From: an uncultured Bacteroidia bacterium
GTDB lineage: Bacteria > Bacteroidota > Bacteroidia > Bacteroidales > Prolixibacteraceae
Assembly: GCA_903834845.1 (NCBI GenBank)
Contig: CAILKW010000296.1
Span: forward strand, 1 to 48,170
Direction: 5' to 3'
Length of the DNA: 48,170 nucleotides
Each line of letters opens with the position of its first letter. The first letter of the stretch is position 1. The notes below the pieces were generated by a model. That model ran no database searches, was not told the DNA's origin, and saw nothing but the letters and a program-made list of their open reading frames with translations. Below are positions 1-8,894 of the stretch, piece after piece. The translations under genes and the position numbers were made by a program.

Positions 1-1
1 G

Positions 2-556
2 AACTTGCCCGCTTTCTTGTATTTGCTTAAAGTCAATCATCCCAAAATATTCAGAAGGATCGAAAAGACCGTTCAATCTGTTGCCCCATATATCATAAAT
101 TTGATTTTGGAACCCAACCGTCTTAATACCAACGAGATCGAATTGCGGTGGACAGACAAGGGCGATCCTGACTCAAATTTTTCAGCTTTTCAGTTTTCTG
201 ATGGCACTCTACGGTTTATTGCGTTAGCCACTTTATTGATGCAACCTACACCACCCGACGTAATTGTGATTGATGAACCGGAATTAGGATTACACCCTTT
301 CGCTATCGGAAAATTGGCTGCTATGATCCAGGCAGTCTCAAATACTTCACAAGTGATTGCGGCAACTCAGTCACCGGGTCTGATCAACCATTTTTCCCCT
401 GAAGATATTTTAGTAATGGACAAAAGCGATGAAGAGAATCAAACCATTATTAAACGGCTTGATCCTGTTGCTTTGAAAGTATGGTTGGAGGATTTTACCT
501 TAGGAGATTTGTGGGAACGAAATATAATCAACGCAGCACAACCTTTTAATAAGTAA
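2..556 (+). CDS. AAA family ATPase (AAA_21-like), 5'-truncated by window edge
   Basis: This is the C-terminal part (about 185 residues) of an SMC/ABC-type AAA ATPase; the frame is open to the window start, so the Walker A half lies outside. Visible are an ABC-like signature (FSDGTLRFIALATLL), a Walker B with catalytic Glu (VIVIDEPELGLHP) and the switch region ATQSPGLI, where the usual THSP is replaced by TQSP. The stop codon is followed after one base by the ATG of the DUF4276 gene, so the two are co-transcribed and probably co-translated. AAA_21 ATPase next to a TOPRIM-like partner is the logic of the PARIS (AriA/AriB) anti-phage pair. Family call is firm; the defence role is inferred from the neighbours. 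Confidence 0.85.
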   Translation, partial: NLPAFLYLLKVNHPKIFRRIEKTVQSVAPYIINLILEPNRLNTNEIELRWTDKGDPDSNFSAFQFSDGTLRFIALATLLMQPTPPDVIVIDEPELGLHPFAIGKLAAMIQAVSNTSQVIAATQSPGLINHFSPEDILVMDKSDEENQTIIKRLDPVALKVWLEDFTLGDLWERNIINAAQPFNK

Positions 557-557
557 T

Positions 558-1244
558 ATGAAAAGGATCATCATAATTGGAGAAGGGCAAACTGAGCAAT
601 CATTTTGCAAAGATGTTTTGCAGCCTCATTTCAGCAAAAGCCAAATTTATTTAGCTAATCCAGTCATTAAGAAAAACAGTGGTGGAATCGTAAATTGGGA
701 AGCTTTAAAATATCAGATCGAGACGCATTTGCTTCAAGATCAAAAGGCTTTTATTACTACTTTGATTGATTATTATGGTATTCATTCGCATCATGACTTT
801 CCCGAATGGAATGAAGCTCAAAAGATTCCTGATAAAACTAAGCGCATGTGCAGATTGGAAAATGCAATGAAGGAAAATCTACAGTTCGATTTACAGGATA
901 GGTTTATTCCCTATATTCAACTTCATGAGTTTGAAGGACTACTATTCAGCGAAATAGAAGTTTTCGACAACTATTTTGAGTGGAACGAATTTAAAGATTA
1001 TAATTATCTGGTCGAAACAATTCAGCTTAATCCCAATCCTGAGATGATCAATGACAATTCCGAAACGGCACCTTCAAAGAGGTTGGCAAGAATACTTAAA
1101 GGGTACTCTTCCGAAAAGAAAAATCAGAAGGTTCTATATGGATCATTGTTGGCCCAGGAGATTGGCCTTACGAAAATTCGGGCCAAATGCCCAAGATTTA
1201 ATGATTGGATTACTAAATTGGAAAGCATAGATGAAATCGGTTAA
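558..1244 (+). CDS. DUF4276 family protein (TOPRIM-like putative nuclease)
   Basis: The 228-residue protein opens with the DUF4276 hallmark IIIIGEGQTEQSF, whose Glu9 and Glu13 fit the first acidic motif of a TOPRIM fold, and continues with TTLIDYYGI (Asp71) and HEFEGLLFS (about residues 123-131), both typical of the family. Members usually sit directly downstream of an AAA_21 ATPase, as here (one-base gap). By analogy with PARIS AriB and OLD nucleases it would be the effector nuclease held or triggered by the ATPase; this is inference. No signal peptide or membrane segment is seen, so it is cytosolic. The next gene starts 23 bases downstream in the same direction. Confidence 0.8.
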   Translation: MKRIIIIGEGQTEQSFCKDVLQPHFSKSQIYLANPVIKKNSGGIVNWEALKYQIETHLLQDQKAFITTLIDYYGIHSHHDFPEWNEAQKIPDKTKRMCRLENAMKENLQFDLQDRFIPYIQLHEFEGLLFSEIEVFDNYFEWNEFKDYNYLVETIQLNPNPEMINDNSETAPSKRLARILKGYSSEKKNQKVLYGSLLAQEIGLTKIRAKCPRFNDWITKLESIDEIG

Positions 1245-1267
1245 ATAAATGTTAACAAACCCTTTAC

Positions 1268-2644
1268 ATGATTACTCGTATTAAAATTAATGGGTTTAAA
1301 AGTTTGGTCCAAACAGACCTTTATCTGGGGCCATTCACATGTATCGCGGGTGCCAATGCCATCGGGAAATCCAATTTTTTCGATGCACTTTCCTTTCTCT
1401 CGAAACTGGCAGACAAAACGATTATTGAGGCAGCCAAATCTGTGAGGAGCGAAAACCAAAAAAATTCCAATATCCGTGATATTTTCTATAGAAGCGGTGC
1501 AGATTTTATGTCGGAGATCACTTTTGAAATCGACTTTTTAATCCCATCGACGGGGGTTGATGATTTAGGACAAACTGCAAAAGCAACGATAACATGTTTA
1601 AGGTATAAATTAGGGCTTAAACTGAATGAGGAATCCAGTATCAAGGAACCCATTGAAATCATCAAAGAGGAATTATTGCCGATTACACTCGGTGAAGCAA
1701 GAAATAGTATTTTCTTCGATAAGAGCAATGATTGGCTAAGTTCCGTACTCATAGGAAGACGTTCTACCAAAAATCCATTTATTTCATACGCTGATGGAAA
1801 AATAAAGCTTCATCAGGATGGAAGCAAAGGACGTACAACCGAATTTATTGCCGAGAAAATGCCGAGAACATTGCTTTCGACAGTCACAGCCGAATCGCCA
1901 ACAGCATTTTTGGCACGGCAGGAAATGCGAAACTGGATGATGTTACAATTTGAACCCAGTGCCTTGCGTCAGCCAAATTCAATTTTTGAGGTTAAAAATG
2001 CCAAAATCAAGGCAAACGGATTAAACTTGCCAGCCACCTTGTTTAGATTACAATCGTCTGTTAATCAGGATAATGATATTTATCAAAAACTCACAAACAG
2101 GTTGAAGGAACTGGTTGAAGACGTGACTGAAATTTCAATTGACAAGGATGAGAAACGGGACCTGTTGACGTTACAGATCAGGTTCAGGGATGGACTTACC
2201 TTACCAGCTCAATCATTATCGGATGGAACACTTCGGTTTTTAGGATTGGCAATTATCGAAGAAGACAGTTCCGGTAGCCGTTTAATTTGCCTTGAAGAAC
2301 CAGAGAATGGGATCAATCCTAAGAAAATATATGAAATGGTTGAATTGCTCAAGGATAAGGCAACCGACCCTGAATTTGAAGTAGATGAGAATAATCCCTT
2401 GCGTCAGGTGATCATCAACACCCATTCGCCAATAGTCGTAAGGGAAGTTCCTGATGAAAGCTTGTATCTTGCTAAAGGAAAGGAAGTTTACTGTGAATTG
2501 TTCAAGAAGAAAATTGCCTATACCGGATTTTCAGCTTTAAACAGTACGTGGAAAACAAATAATACTTTAGCTGAAACTACCTCTTTGGGTGAGATATCTG
2601 CTTACCTGGAAAAAACGATTGTAAATAATTATTTAGCGACATAG
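1268..2644 (+). CDS. AAA family ATPase (AAA_21-like), second copy in operon
   Basis: Complete 458-residue SMC/ABC-type ATPase. It starts MITRIKINGFKSL, the usual beta strand of RecF/OLD-like ATPases. Walker A is GANAIGKS (28-35), the signature is LSDGTLRFLGLAI (317-329), Walker B is LICLEEPENG (339-348) and the switch is NTHSP (384-388). No TOPRIM motif follows the ATPase core, so it is not a self-contained OLD nuclease and must act with a partner, either the DUF4276 protein or the downstream Res-like helicase. It has the same architecture as the truncated first gene but differs clearly in sequence, so the operon carries two paralogous ATPases. Five bases separate its stop from the helicase start. 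Confidence 0.88.
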   Translation: MITRIKINGFKSLVQTDLYLGPFTCIAGANAIGKSNFFDALSFLSKLADKTIIEAAKSVRSENQKNSNIRDIFYRSGADFMSEITFEIDFLIPSTGVDDLGQTAKATITCLRYKLGLKLNEESSIKEPIEIIKEELLPITLGEARNSIFFDKSNDWLSSVLIGRRSTKNPFISYADGKIKLHQDGSKGRTTEFIAEKMPRTLLSTVTAESPTAFLARQEMRNWMMLQFEPSALRQPNSIFEVKNAKIKANGLNLPATLFRLQSSVNQDNDIYQKLTNRLKELVEDVTEISIDKDEKRDLLTLQIRFRDGLTLPAQSLSDGTLRFLGLAIIEEDSSGSRLICLEEPENGINPKKIYEMVELLKDKATDPEFEVDENNPLRQVIINTHSPIVVREVPDESLYLAKGKEVYCELFKKKIAYTGFSALNSTWKTNNTLAETTSLGEISAYLEKTIVNNYLAT

Positions 2645-2649
2645 AATCT

Positions 2650-5265
2650 ATGGAACTCAAACCTTACCAACAGCAGGTTATCAACGACTTATCGTTATTT
2701 TTGGAACAGATACAGGAAACCAAAGATGTGAAGGAGGCCTTTTACAACTTCTGGACAAAACACCCCAAAACGCCTTTGTTCCCTTTTGCTGGATCGGCCA
2801 TCGAACCCTACAAAAACAACATTCCACGCGTTCCACATATTTGCATCAAAGTCCCAACGGCAGGTGGCAAAACGTTTATTGCCTGCAACGCGATCAAAAC
2901 CATTTTTGATGCTTTTCATTACGACCGTCCAAAGACCGTTGTCTGGCTTGTCCCTTCAATTACAATTTTAGACCAAACCATCAAAAACCTGAAAGACCCT
3001 TCGCACCCTTACCGCCAAAAGATAAATTCCCAGTTTGGGAACAGAGTTGAGATTTTCGATAAAGCAACTTTGTTGCAAGGCAGTGGGTTTAATGCAACTT
3101 CCATAAAAGAACAGTTGAATATTCTGGTTTTTAGTTTCGACAGTTTAAGGGCAAAAAACAAAGACGACAGAAAGGTCTTTCAGGAGAACGGAAATCTCCA
3201 ATCGTTTGAAAACCTTTTAGATAAATCTAACGAGATAACGTTGGGCTCGGTTGTCAGTTACCTGAATCCTGTAGTTATAGTTGACGAAAGCCACAATGCC
3301 GAAAGCGATTTAAGTGTTGACATGCTAAAGGTGCTCAATCCTTGTTTTATCCTAGACCTTACGGCAACACCCAGGAACAACAGCAACATTATAAGCTTTA
3401 TTGATGCCTTAGAATTGAAAAAGGAGAGCATGGTAAAACTTCCTGTCATTGTTTACAACCATCAGGATAAGTCGGAGGTAATCAACTCAGCTTTACAGTT
3501 GCAAAAAAAGCTTGAAATTCAAGCAATTGATGAAGAGAAGAAAGGCGGCAAATACATCCGGCCTATCGTATTGTTTCAGGCACAACCTAAAATTGGAAAG
3601 AATTTTAAGGATGAGGCCGAAGAAAAATCAAATGTCCAGAAACTCAGGGAGAAGCTTTTAGAACTCAAAATTCCGGCAGACCAAATAAAGATTAAAACGG
3701 CTTACATAAATGAAATAAAAGGTGAAGATCTTATGAGCAAGGAGTGTAAGATACGCTATATCATTACTATAAATGCTCTGAAAGAAGGTTGGGATTGTCC
3801 GTTTGCGTATATACTGGCTTCATTGGCCGACAAATCATCGGCAATTGATGTTGAGCAAATTTTGGGACGTGTTTTACGACAACCTTATGTTATGAAACAC
3901 AGTTTTCCTTTACTCAACCTGAGTTATGTATTAACCGCCTCATCGAGGTTTCTTGAAACCCTTGACAATATTGTGAAGGGCTTAAATAAAGCCGGTTTCA
4001 GCGATAAAGATTTCAAATTGGCTGATCCTGAAAAGGTTGACGAGGCAAAGAAACAAGAGATATTACAGCAACTTACAATTTTTTCATCATTGCAAGAGAC
4101 TCCGGAAGATATTACTTCGGATATTGATTTATCAAAAATAGTGACAATTTCGGGTGCTGCAACTGAAAATGATTCAGTTGCAGCTATTGAACAAACAGCT
4201 ATTCAACAAACCGAAATATTTGAAAAAACCGTTTCAGAAATAGAAGCAAATAATCATATCCCAATGCCAAACGAAATACAAAAGCTCGTGAAAACCTATA
4301 ATATTAAAGACATTTTCAGAGAACAGGCAGCGCAAATTGCATTGCCACAGTTCTATTTGAAGGTTCCGGCTAACGATCTGTTCGGAAATAACGAGGAAGA
4401 ATTTCCACTTGAAAAGGAAAATCTATTGGAAGGTTTTGCTCTCAGCAAAGCAGATACCAACATTGCCTTCGACAGCATTACTTCTGAGCTTTACAAAGTT
4501 GACCTTGATTCAAGTAAAAAAGAACATACCCCAACATTTGTTAAGCTTGACGGGGAAATAAAAGACCGGGTAATGACCTATATTCTTGACCCAACGAGAA
4601 AAGATAGTCGCGTCAATAATTTCACCAAACGGATCATGGACATTATCGGTAATATGTACCCAATTCCCGACAAGGAGATTGAAAAGTTTATTAAACGTAT
4701 TTTGGAAGATTTTAAAGACAGTCAATTTAATGACCTCGCCAACAATGAATATACTTACACCGATAAGATAAAACTTAAAATCAAATCGTTGTCAGAAGTT
4801 TATGCCGAAAAGAAGTTCAGGGACTATCTTGATACAGATAAAGTATTTATCAAACAATTGTTTAAGTTGCCGAAAAGCATAATGCCCGGCGAAACATCGA
4901 AGAATATTACTAAGTCGTTGTACGAGAAAGAAGGCAGTATGAATGGTTTTGAAGAACGGGTGATTAACGAGATTGGGAACATGTCAAATATTGCTTTCTG
5001 GACCAGGAATATTGAACGTAAAGGCTATTGCATCAATGGGTTCATTAATCATTATCCCGATTTCATTATCCAAACCAAAAGTGGCAAGACTATATTATTG
5101 GAAACCAAGGGTGACCACTTGGATGCAGAACAAAAAATTAAATTGGGTGAACTTTGGAAAAGCAAAGCCGGGAATAATTTCCGGTATTTTATGGTTTATG
5201 AAAGGCGCACAGTTGACGGAGCCTATAAATTGGAAGATTTTTTGAATATTATTAAAAACATTTAG
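2650..5265 (+). CDS. Type III restriction enzyme Res-like DEAD/DEAH helicase with C-terminal nuclease motif
   Basis: The 871-residue SF2 protein has motif I PTAGGKT (69-75), motif II DESH (212-215), motif III TATP (238-241), a helicase C core with INALKEGWDCPFAYIL and motif VI EQILGRVLRQ. Near the C-terminus YPDFII (Asp804) and LLETKG (Glu818-x-Lys820) form a PD-(D/E)xK nuclease motif. This is the architecture of type III Res subunits (EcoP15I/EcoPI), which need a Mod methyltransferase to bind DNA. No mod gene is visible; it may lie upstream of the window. It is the last gene of the operon and ends 8 bases from the convergent Nudix gene. Res-like helicases of this kind also occur without Mod in other defence systems. 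Confidence 0.85.
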   Translation: MELKPYQQQVINDLSLFLEQIQETKDVKEAFYNFWTKHPKTPLFPFAGSAIEPYKNNIPRVPHICIKVPTAGGKTFIACNAIKTIFDAFHYDRPKTVVWLVPSITILDQTIKNLKDPSHPYRQKINSQFGNRVEIFDKATLLQGSGFNATSIKEQLNILVFSFDSLRAKNKDDRKVFQENGNLQSFENLLDKSNEITLGSVVSYLNPVVIVDESHNAESDLSVDMLKVLNPCFILDLTATPRNNSNIISFIDALELKKESMVKLPVIVYNHQDKSEVINSALQLQKKLEIQAIDEEKKGGKYIRPIVLFQAQPKIGKNFKDEAEEKSNVQKLREKLLELKIPADQIKIKTAYINEIKGEDLMSKECKIRYIITINALKEGWDCPFAYILASLADKSSAIDVEQILGRVLRQPYVMKHSFPLLNLSYVLTASSRFLETLDNIVKGLNKAGFSDKDFKLADPEKVDEAKKQEILQQLTIFSSLQETPEDITSDIDLSKIVTISGAATENDSVAAIEQTAIQQTEIFEKTVSEIEANNHIPMPNEIQKLVKTYNIKDIFREQAAQIALPQFYLKVPANDLFGNNEEEFPLEKENLLEGFALSKADTNIAFDSITSELYKVDLDSSKKEHTPTFVKLDGEIKDRVMTYILDPTRKDSRVNNFTKRIMDIIGNMYPIPDKEIEKFIKRILEDFKDSQFNDLANNEYTYTDKIKLKIKSLSEVYAEKKFRDYLDTDKVFIKQLFKLPKSIMPGETSKNITKSLYEKEGSMNGFEERVINEIGNMSNIAFWTRNIERKGYCINGFINHYPDFIIQTKSGKTILLETKGDHLDAEQKIKLGELWKSKAGNNFRYFMVYERRTVDGAYKLEDFLNIIKNI

Positions 5266-5273
5266 TCATCTTC

Positions 5274-5720
5274 TTAAAGCTGTTCTTTCACAAACTTACG
5301 GACAATTTCAAGGTGATCGAAAGCCATTTCGGGTAATGAGGTAATAGGAAACCAATCAGCCTGATCGGCATCATCACTCCCAACAACATCAAGCGGCTGA
5401 TTAACTCTTCCATAAAATACTGTTGAAACAGTGCGATGACGCGGGTCGCGGTCTAAAGCATCAAAAGTATAAAACTGGCGTAGTTCAACTCCTTGAATTC
5501 CAGTTTCTTCAAAAAGCTCACGCACACAAGCATCATTTAAAGTTTCGTCCATTCCAACAAAACCGCCTGGTAAAGCCCACATACCTTCAAAGGGTTCGAA
5601 TTTACGCTGAATAAGTAAAATCATAGTTTGGCCAAAATTCGCAGCTACAACAATGGCATCAACAGTCATTGCCAGACGTGGGTATTTGTAACAATATCTT
5701 AAATCTTCTTTTTCAGTCAT
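5274..5720 (-). CDS. Nudix hydrolase (ADP-ribose pyrophosphatase-like)
   Basis: A 148-residue single-domain Nudix protein. The Nudix box matches GX5EX7REUXEEXGU exactly, from GFVGMDE through RELFEETGI (about residues 58-80), followed by the DALDRDPRHRTVSTVF segment common in ADP-ribose pyrophosphatase-like members. It probably hydrolyses a nucleoside diphosphate derivative such as ADP-ribose; the substrate cannot be fixed from sequence. No DNA-binding domain of the NrtR type is present. The start codon overlaps by four bases (ATGA) the stop of an upstream 30-codon gene, so translation is likely coupled. It is convergent with the Res-like helicase. Confidence 0.9.
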   Translation of the reverse strand: MTEKEDLRYCYKYPRLAMTVDAIVVAANFGQTMILLIQRKFEPFEGMWALPGGFVGMDETLNDACVRELFEETGIQGVELRQFYTFDALDRDPRHRTVSTVFYGRVNQPLDVVGSDDADQADWFPITSLPEMAFDHLEIVRKFVKEQL

Positions 5721-5809
5721 TCCTCTTTTGGTTTTTTCGAATTTCGCACAATAATATAGACCACAATAATAATGGCGAAAAGGTAACCAATTATTTCAAG
5801 ATGTCCCAT
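5717..5809 (-). CDS. Small single-span membrane protein (30 aa) coupled to Nudix gene
   Basis: ATG at 5809 opens a 30-codon frame ending in a TGA that overlaps the Nudix start in an ATGA junction. The peptide starts MGHLEIIGYLFAIIIVVYII, which is almost entirely hydrophobic and fits one transmembrane helix; a short tail rich in Lys, Pro and Glu (about residues 22-30) follows. The positively charged C-terminal flank suggests an N-out/C-in topology. The perfect four-base overlap and the clean helix-plus-tail composition argue for a real gene. No family is recognised. It may tether or regulate the Nudix enzyme, or merely provide translational coupling. Confidence 0.6.
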   Translation of the reverse strand: MGHLEIIGYLFAIIIVVYIIVRNSKKPKEE

Positions 5810-5870
5810 AGTTTTTCAAAATCTGAGATTAAACATATAAAATTCTGATTATTAGCAACTTTTCTGGTTG

Positions 5871-6662
5871 TCAATCATTAATTATCCGTCTCATCAACCT
5901 CATTTGATGAGTATAACGTCCTGTATCAACATTAAAAATTCCAAAATGATCAATTTTATCAATCCTAACTTTTCCCGATGAATGGATGACTTTATTCGTT
6001 TCCAACATTACGCCTACGTGAATAATTGCACCCTCATCGTTGTCAAAAAATGCAAGATCTCCCGGTAAAGCTTCTTCAACAAACGTAAGATTATCACCTA
6101 ACAAAGCTTGTTGATGAGCATCGCGAGGAATTGGAATACCAGCCATTTTATACAGTACTTGAGTAAAACCGGAGCAATCTATGCCCAGAGGCGACTTGCC
6201 ACCCCAGAGATAAGGTGCGTTCAAATATTTTAGGGCATTTTCAATTATCACCTCGCGAATAGTTTGTTGAGGAGAGGTAATACTGTTTCGAATTATTTTA
6301 TAATTGACCTTTCCAATCCTGAAAGAGCGGCTTGCCTTGTTGAATTGTGGCAAAAAACTACCGGCTACGATTAAAAAATTGCTCCTGCTACCTTTAAGTT
6401 GGACGTTGTTAATTAAATCGGTCGTCACAAAATGTGCAACTCCTACCGATTGCAAAAAGATTTTTTCACTCACTTCATTGACCATTTTTTGGTCAATCCA
6501 CCCCTCATACTCATCGAAAGTAAGCTTTATACGACACCATTTTGCACTCTCCTCCATTATCGTATAGTGCTCTCCAAAAAGTATTTGAGTACACATTTCG
6601 CTCCTTTCCTGCGGTTCTGACCGCACTGGAACAATACTGAGGTTTGATATCCCGTATTTCAT
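5871..6662 (-). CDS. SH3 domain-containing C40 (NlpC/P60) peptidase
   Basis: A 263-residue cell-wall peptidase with N-terminal bacterial SH3 modules (about residues 1-125, containing VPVRSEPQERSEM and WCRIKL) and a C-terminal NlpC/P60 domain. The catalytic Cys is in GIDCSGFTQ and the His in AIIHVGVM. Homologues such as YkfC cleave gamma-D-Glu-diamino acid bonds in murein peptides. The ATG at 6662 is chosen: homologues begin MKYG-NLS-VPVR, and the longer frame would start at a TTG inside a -7 promoter box at 6690-6697. No signal peptide is evident from this start, so it may act on imported muropeptides. Confidence 0.88.
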   Translation of the reverse strand: MKYGISNLSIVPVRSEPQERSEMCTQILFGEHYTIMEESAKWCRIKLTFDEYEGWIDQKMVNEVSEKIFLQSVGVAHFVTTDLINNVQLKGSRSNFLIVAGSFLPQFNKASRSFRIGKVNYKIIRNSITSPQQTIREVIIENALKYLNAPYLWGGKSPLGIDCSGFTQVLYKMAGIPIPRDAHQQALLGDNLTFVEEALPGDLAFFDNDEGAIIHVGVMLETNKVIHSSGKVRIDKIDHFGIFNVDTGRYTHQMRLMRRIIND

Positions 6663-6689
6663 TAAAAAATAACTACTTTTGATTAATTC

Positions 6690-6697
6690 CAAATGTA
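6690..6697 (-). promoter_or_regulatory. Bacteroidota -7 promoter box for the C40 peptidase gene
   Basis: On the minus strand TACATTTG is an exact TAnnTTTG box, 28 bases upstream of the ATG at 6662. A matching -33 TTTG is not clear. Confidence 0.5.
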
Positions 6698-6741
6698 CAA
6701 ATAAATTGGGTTCTGCTATTAATCTTAAATAAGAAAAAATT

Positions 6742-8832
6742 ATGAATCTGGAAAAGAAAAATTGGTTTGATTCACAAAGCTGGCATACGATTTATTTAAC
6801 TTCATTATTTGTGATTACTGCAGTTGGCCTCTATTTTGCGCTACCTCAGGAGGGAAGATTTCGGTATGAATTTCAAAAAGGGAGGCCATGGATGCACCCA
6901 ACATTGATTGCCCCTTATGACTTTGCCATAATGAAATCTAATGAAACAATTACCACAGAACGTGATTCACTTCTCAGGTCGTTAACTCCATATTTCATTT
7001 TACATGATTCAATTGGTAAACAGCAGATTGTAGCCCTATCATCCAAAATTGATGAAATAACATTAAGTGAGAATACTGAGATTCTTTACTCCAGAATAGT
7101 AAAAAACAGGGTACTCTCAATATTTGAGAAGATCTATAAGGCAGGAATACTCGATCAGGGTGCTGGAAATTATCCACCCTTTGCCGGAAAAAGTGAATTG
7201 TTTATTGTAAAAAATAATGTTGCCGAAAAAGTTTCCTCAGGTCAGTTATACTCTTTAAAAACGGCCTATTCAGAAGCAGATACTAAACTTGATATCCTTA
7301 AAGCAAGCGACCCTGACCTTAAACAAATTATAGAAAAACTCCGTCAGGAAAATTATCTGACAGTAAATCTAACTTATGATCCTGATAAAACTGAGACCGA
7401 AAAGCAGAAAATTCTTGAAAATCTTTCCACAACTTATGGCGTAGTACAGGAAGGAGAACGTATTGTTTCGCAAGGAGATTTAATTTCACCGGATACATAT
7501 CGCATTATCGACTCCTTGAAATTAACTTATGAGAAAAGTCGTGGCAATTTCACAAAATACTATCTGATTATTATCGGTAAAGTGGTATTTATCTGCATGT
7601 TACTTCTTACCCTTTTTCTGTTTATCTATAATATCAGACGAAAGCTTCTGAAATCAAAACGCGACATAACCTTTACTCTGGTAATGATGTTGCTGATGAT
7701 ATTTTTTTGCAGGATAATCGTTCTTTCAAACAATTTTCCCGTTTACATTGTCCCATTCACCGCTCTGGCATTGATCATCCGGACTTTCCTCGACGCCCGA
7801 CTTGCAATTTTCGTGAATACAATAGCCGCAATTTTTGTTGGCTTTATGGTTCCTAACGGATATGAATTTATTCTGCTTTCGATACCTGCAGGAAGTATTG
7901 CAGTAATAAGTCAAAGTAATCTTCAACGGCGTGACCAATTGATTCTTACCTCATTAATAATTTTTTTCGTTTACTCTGTTACATATATCGGTATTTCTCT
8001 CATTCAGGAAGCCAGTCTTGCCGGAATTGACTGGGCAGTAATGAAATGGTTTGTGATAAATGCTGCCCTCACTTTGATTACCTACCTCGTTGTTTTTTTA
8101 ATCGAAAAGTCCTTCGGATTTGTCTCCGATGTTACTCTTATTGAATTGTCATATTCAAATCAAAAGCTTCTTCGTAAGCTGGCAGAAGAAGCTCCGGGGA
8201 CATTTCAACATTCACTTCAGGTTGCAAATCTGGCTGAGGAGGCAATATTAAAATTAGGAGGAAATCCGCTGCTTGTAAGAGCCGGTGCACTTTATCATGA
8301 TATAGGAAAACTTATTAATCCACAATATTTTACCGAAAATCAGGAAATAGGAATAAACCCTCATGACCAACTAACATTCGAAGACAGTGCCAAAATAATC
8401 ATGGAACACGTTATTCGGGGTGTTGAACTTGCCCGGAAACATAAAATACCTGAACAAATCATAGACTTTATTAAAACACATCATGGCGCAACCAAAACTG
8501 GCTATTACTACATTGAACTAAAAAACAAGAAAATGCAGGATATTGATGAAAGCCGTTTTACATACCCCGGCCCGGTGCCTACGACTCGTGAAACAGCTGT
8601 TGTGATGCTGGCTGACAGTATTGAAGCAGCTTCACGTAGTCTCATAAAAAAAGATAACGAAAACTTTAAAAAACTAATTGAAAAAATATTTCAGCAAAAA
8701 ATTGAAAGCGGACAACTCAGCTATTCACCATTGACTTTCAAGGATATTACCATCATGAAAGAGATATTTCTTGAAAAACTGCACAATATTTACCATGTAA
8801 GGATTACTTATCATCAAAAAGAATCGTCTTAA
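6742..8832 (+). CDS. pgpH: 7TM-HD family phosphohydrolase (PgpH-type cyclic-di-AMP phosphodiesterase)
   Basis: The 696-residue protein has the PgpH layout: one N-terminal membrane helix (about 15-33), a large extracytoplasmic 7TMR-HDED domain (about 40-275), seven membrane helices (about 278-470) and a cytosolic HD domain with FQHSLQVANLAEEA, the metal-binding His-Asp in YHDIGKL (519-520) and KTHHGATKTGYY. Listeria PgpH hydrolyses cyclic di-AMP to pApA; the same activity is likely here, linking an extracytoplasmic signal to turgor and cell-wall control. It is divergent from the C40 peptidase. The symbol is given by architecture; substrate is inferred from the family. Confidence 0.85.
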   Translation: MNLEKKNWFDSQSWHTIYLTSLFVITAVGLYFALPQEGRFRYEFQKGRPWMHPTLIAPYDFAIMKSNETITTERDSLLRSLTPYFILHDSIGKQQIVALSSKIDEITLSENTEILYSRIVKNRVLSIFEKIYKAGILDQGAGNYPPFAGKSELFIVKNNVAEKVSSGQLYSLKTAYSEADTKLDILKASDPDLKQIIEKLRQENYLTVNLTYDPDKTETEKQKILENLSTTYGVVQEGERIVSQGDLISPDTYRIIDSLKLTYEKSRGNFTKYYLIIIGKVVFICMLLLTLFLFIYNIRRKLLKSKRDITFTLVMMLLMIFFCRIIVLSNNFPVYIVPFTALALIIRTFLDARLAIFVNTIAAIFVGFMVPNGYEFILLSIPAGSIAVISQSNLQRRDQLILTSLIIFFVYSVTYIGISLIQEASLAGIDWAVMKWFVINAALTLITYLVVFLIEKSFGFVSDVTLIELSYSNQKLLRKLAEEAPGTFQHSLQVANLAEEAILKLGGNPLLVRAGALYHDIGKLINPQYFTENQEIGINPHDQLTFEDSAKIIMEHVIRGVELARKHKIPEQIIDFIKTHHGATKTGYYYIELKNKKMQDIDESRFTYPGPVPTTRETAVVMLADSIEAASRSLIKKDNENFKKLIEKIFQQKIESGQLSYSPLTFKDITIMKEIFLEKLHNIYHVRITYHQKESS

Positions 8833-8894
8833 GAGTATAGTTTTTGAAAACTGTCAATTCGTTCAGATCAAAATATTAACAAATAAAGTTTCGC

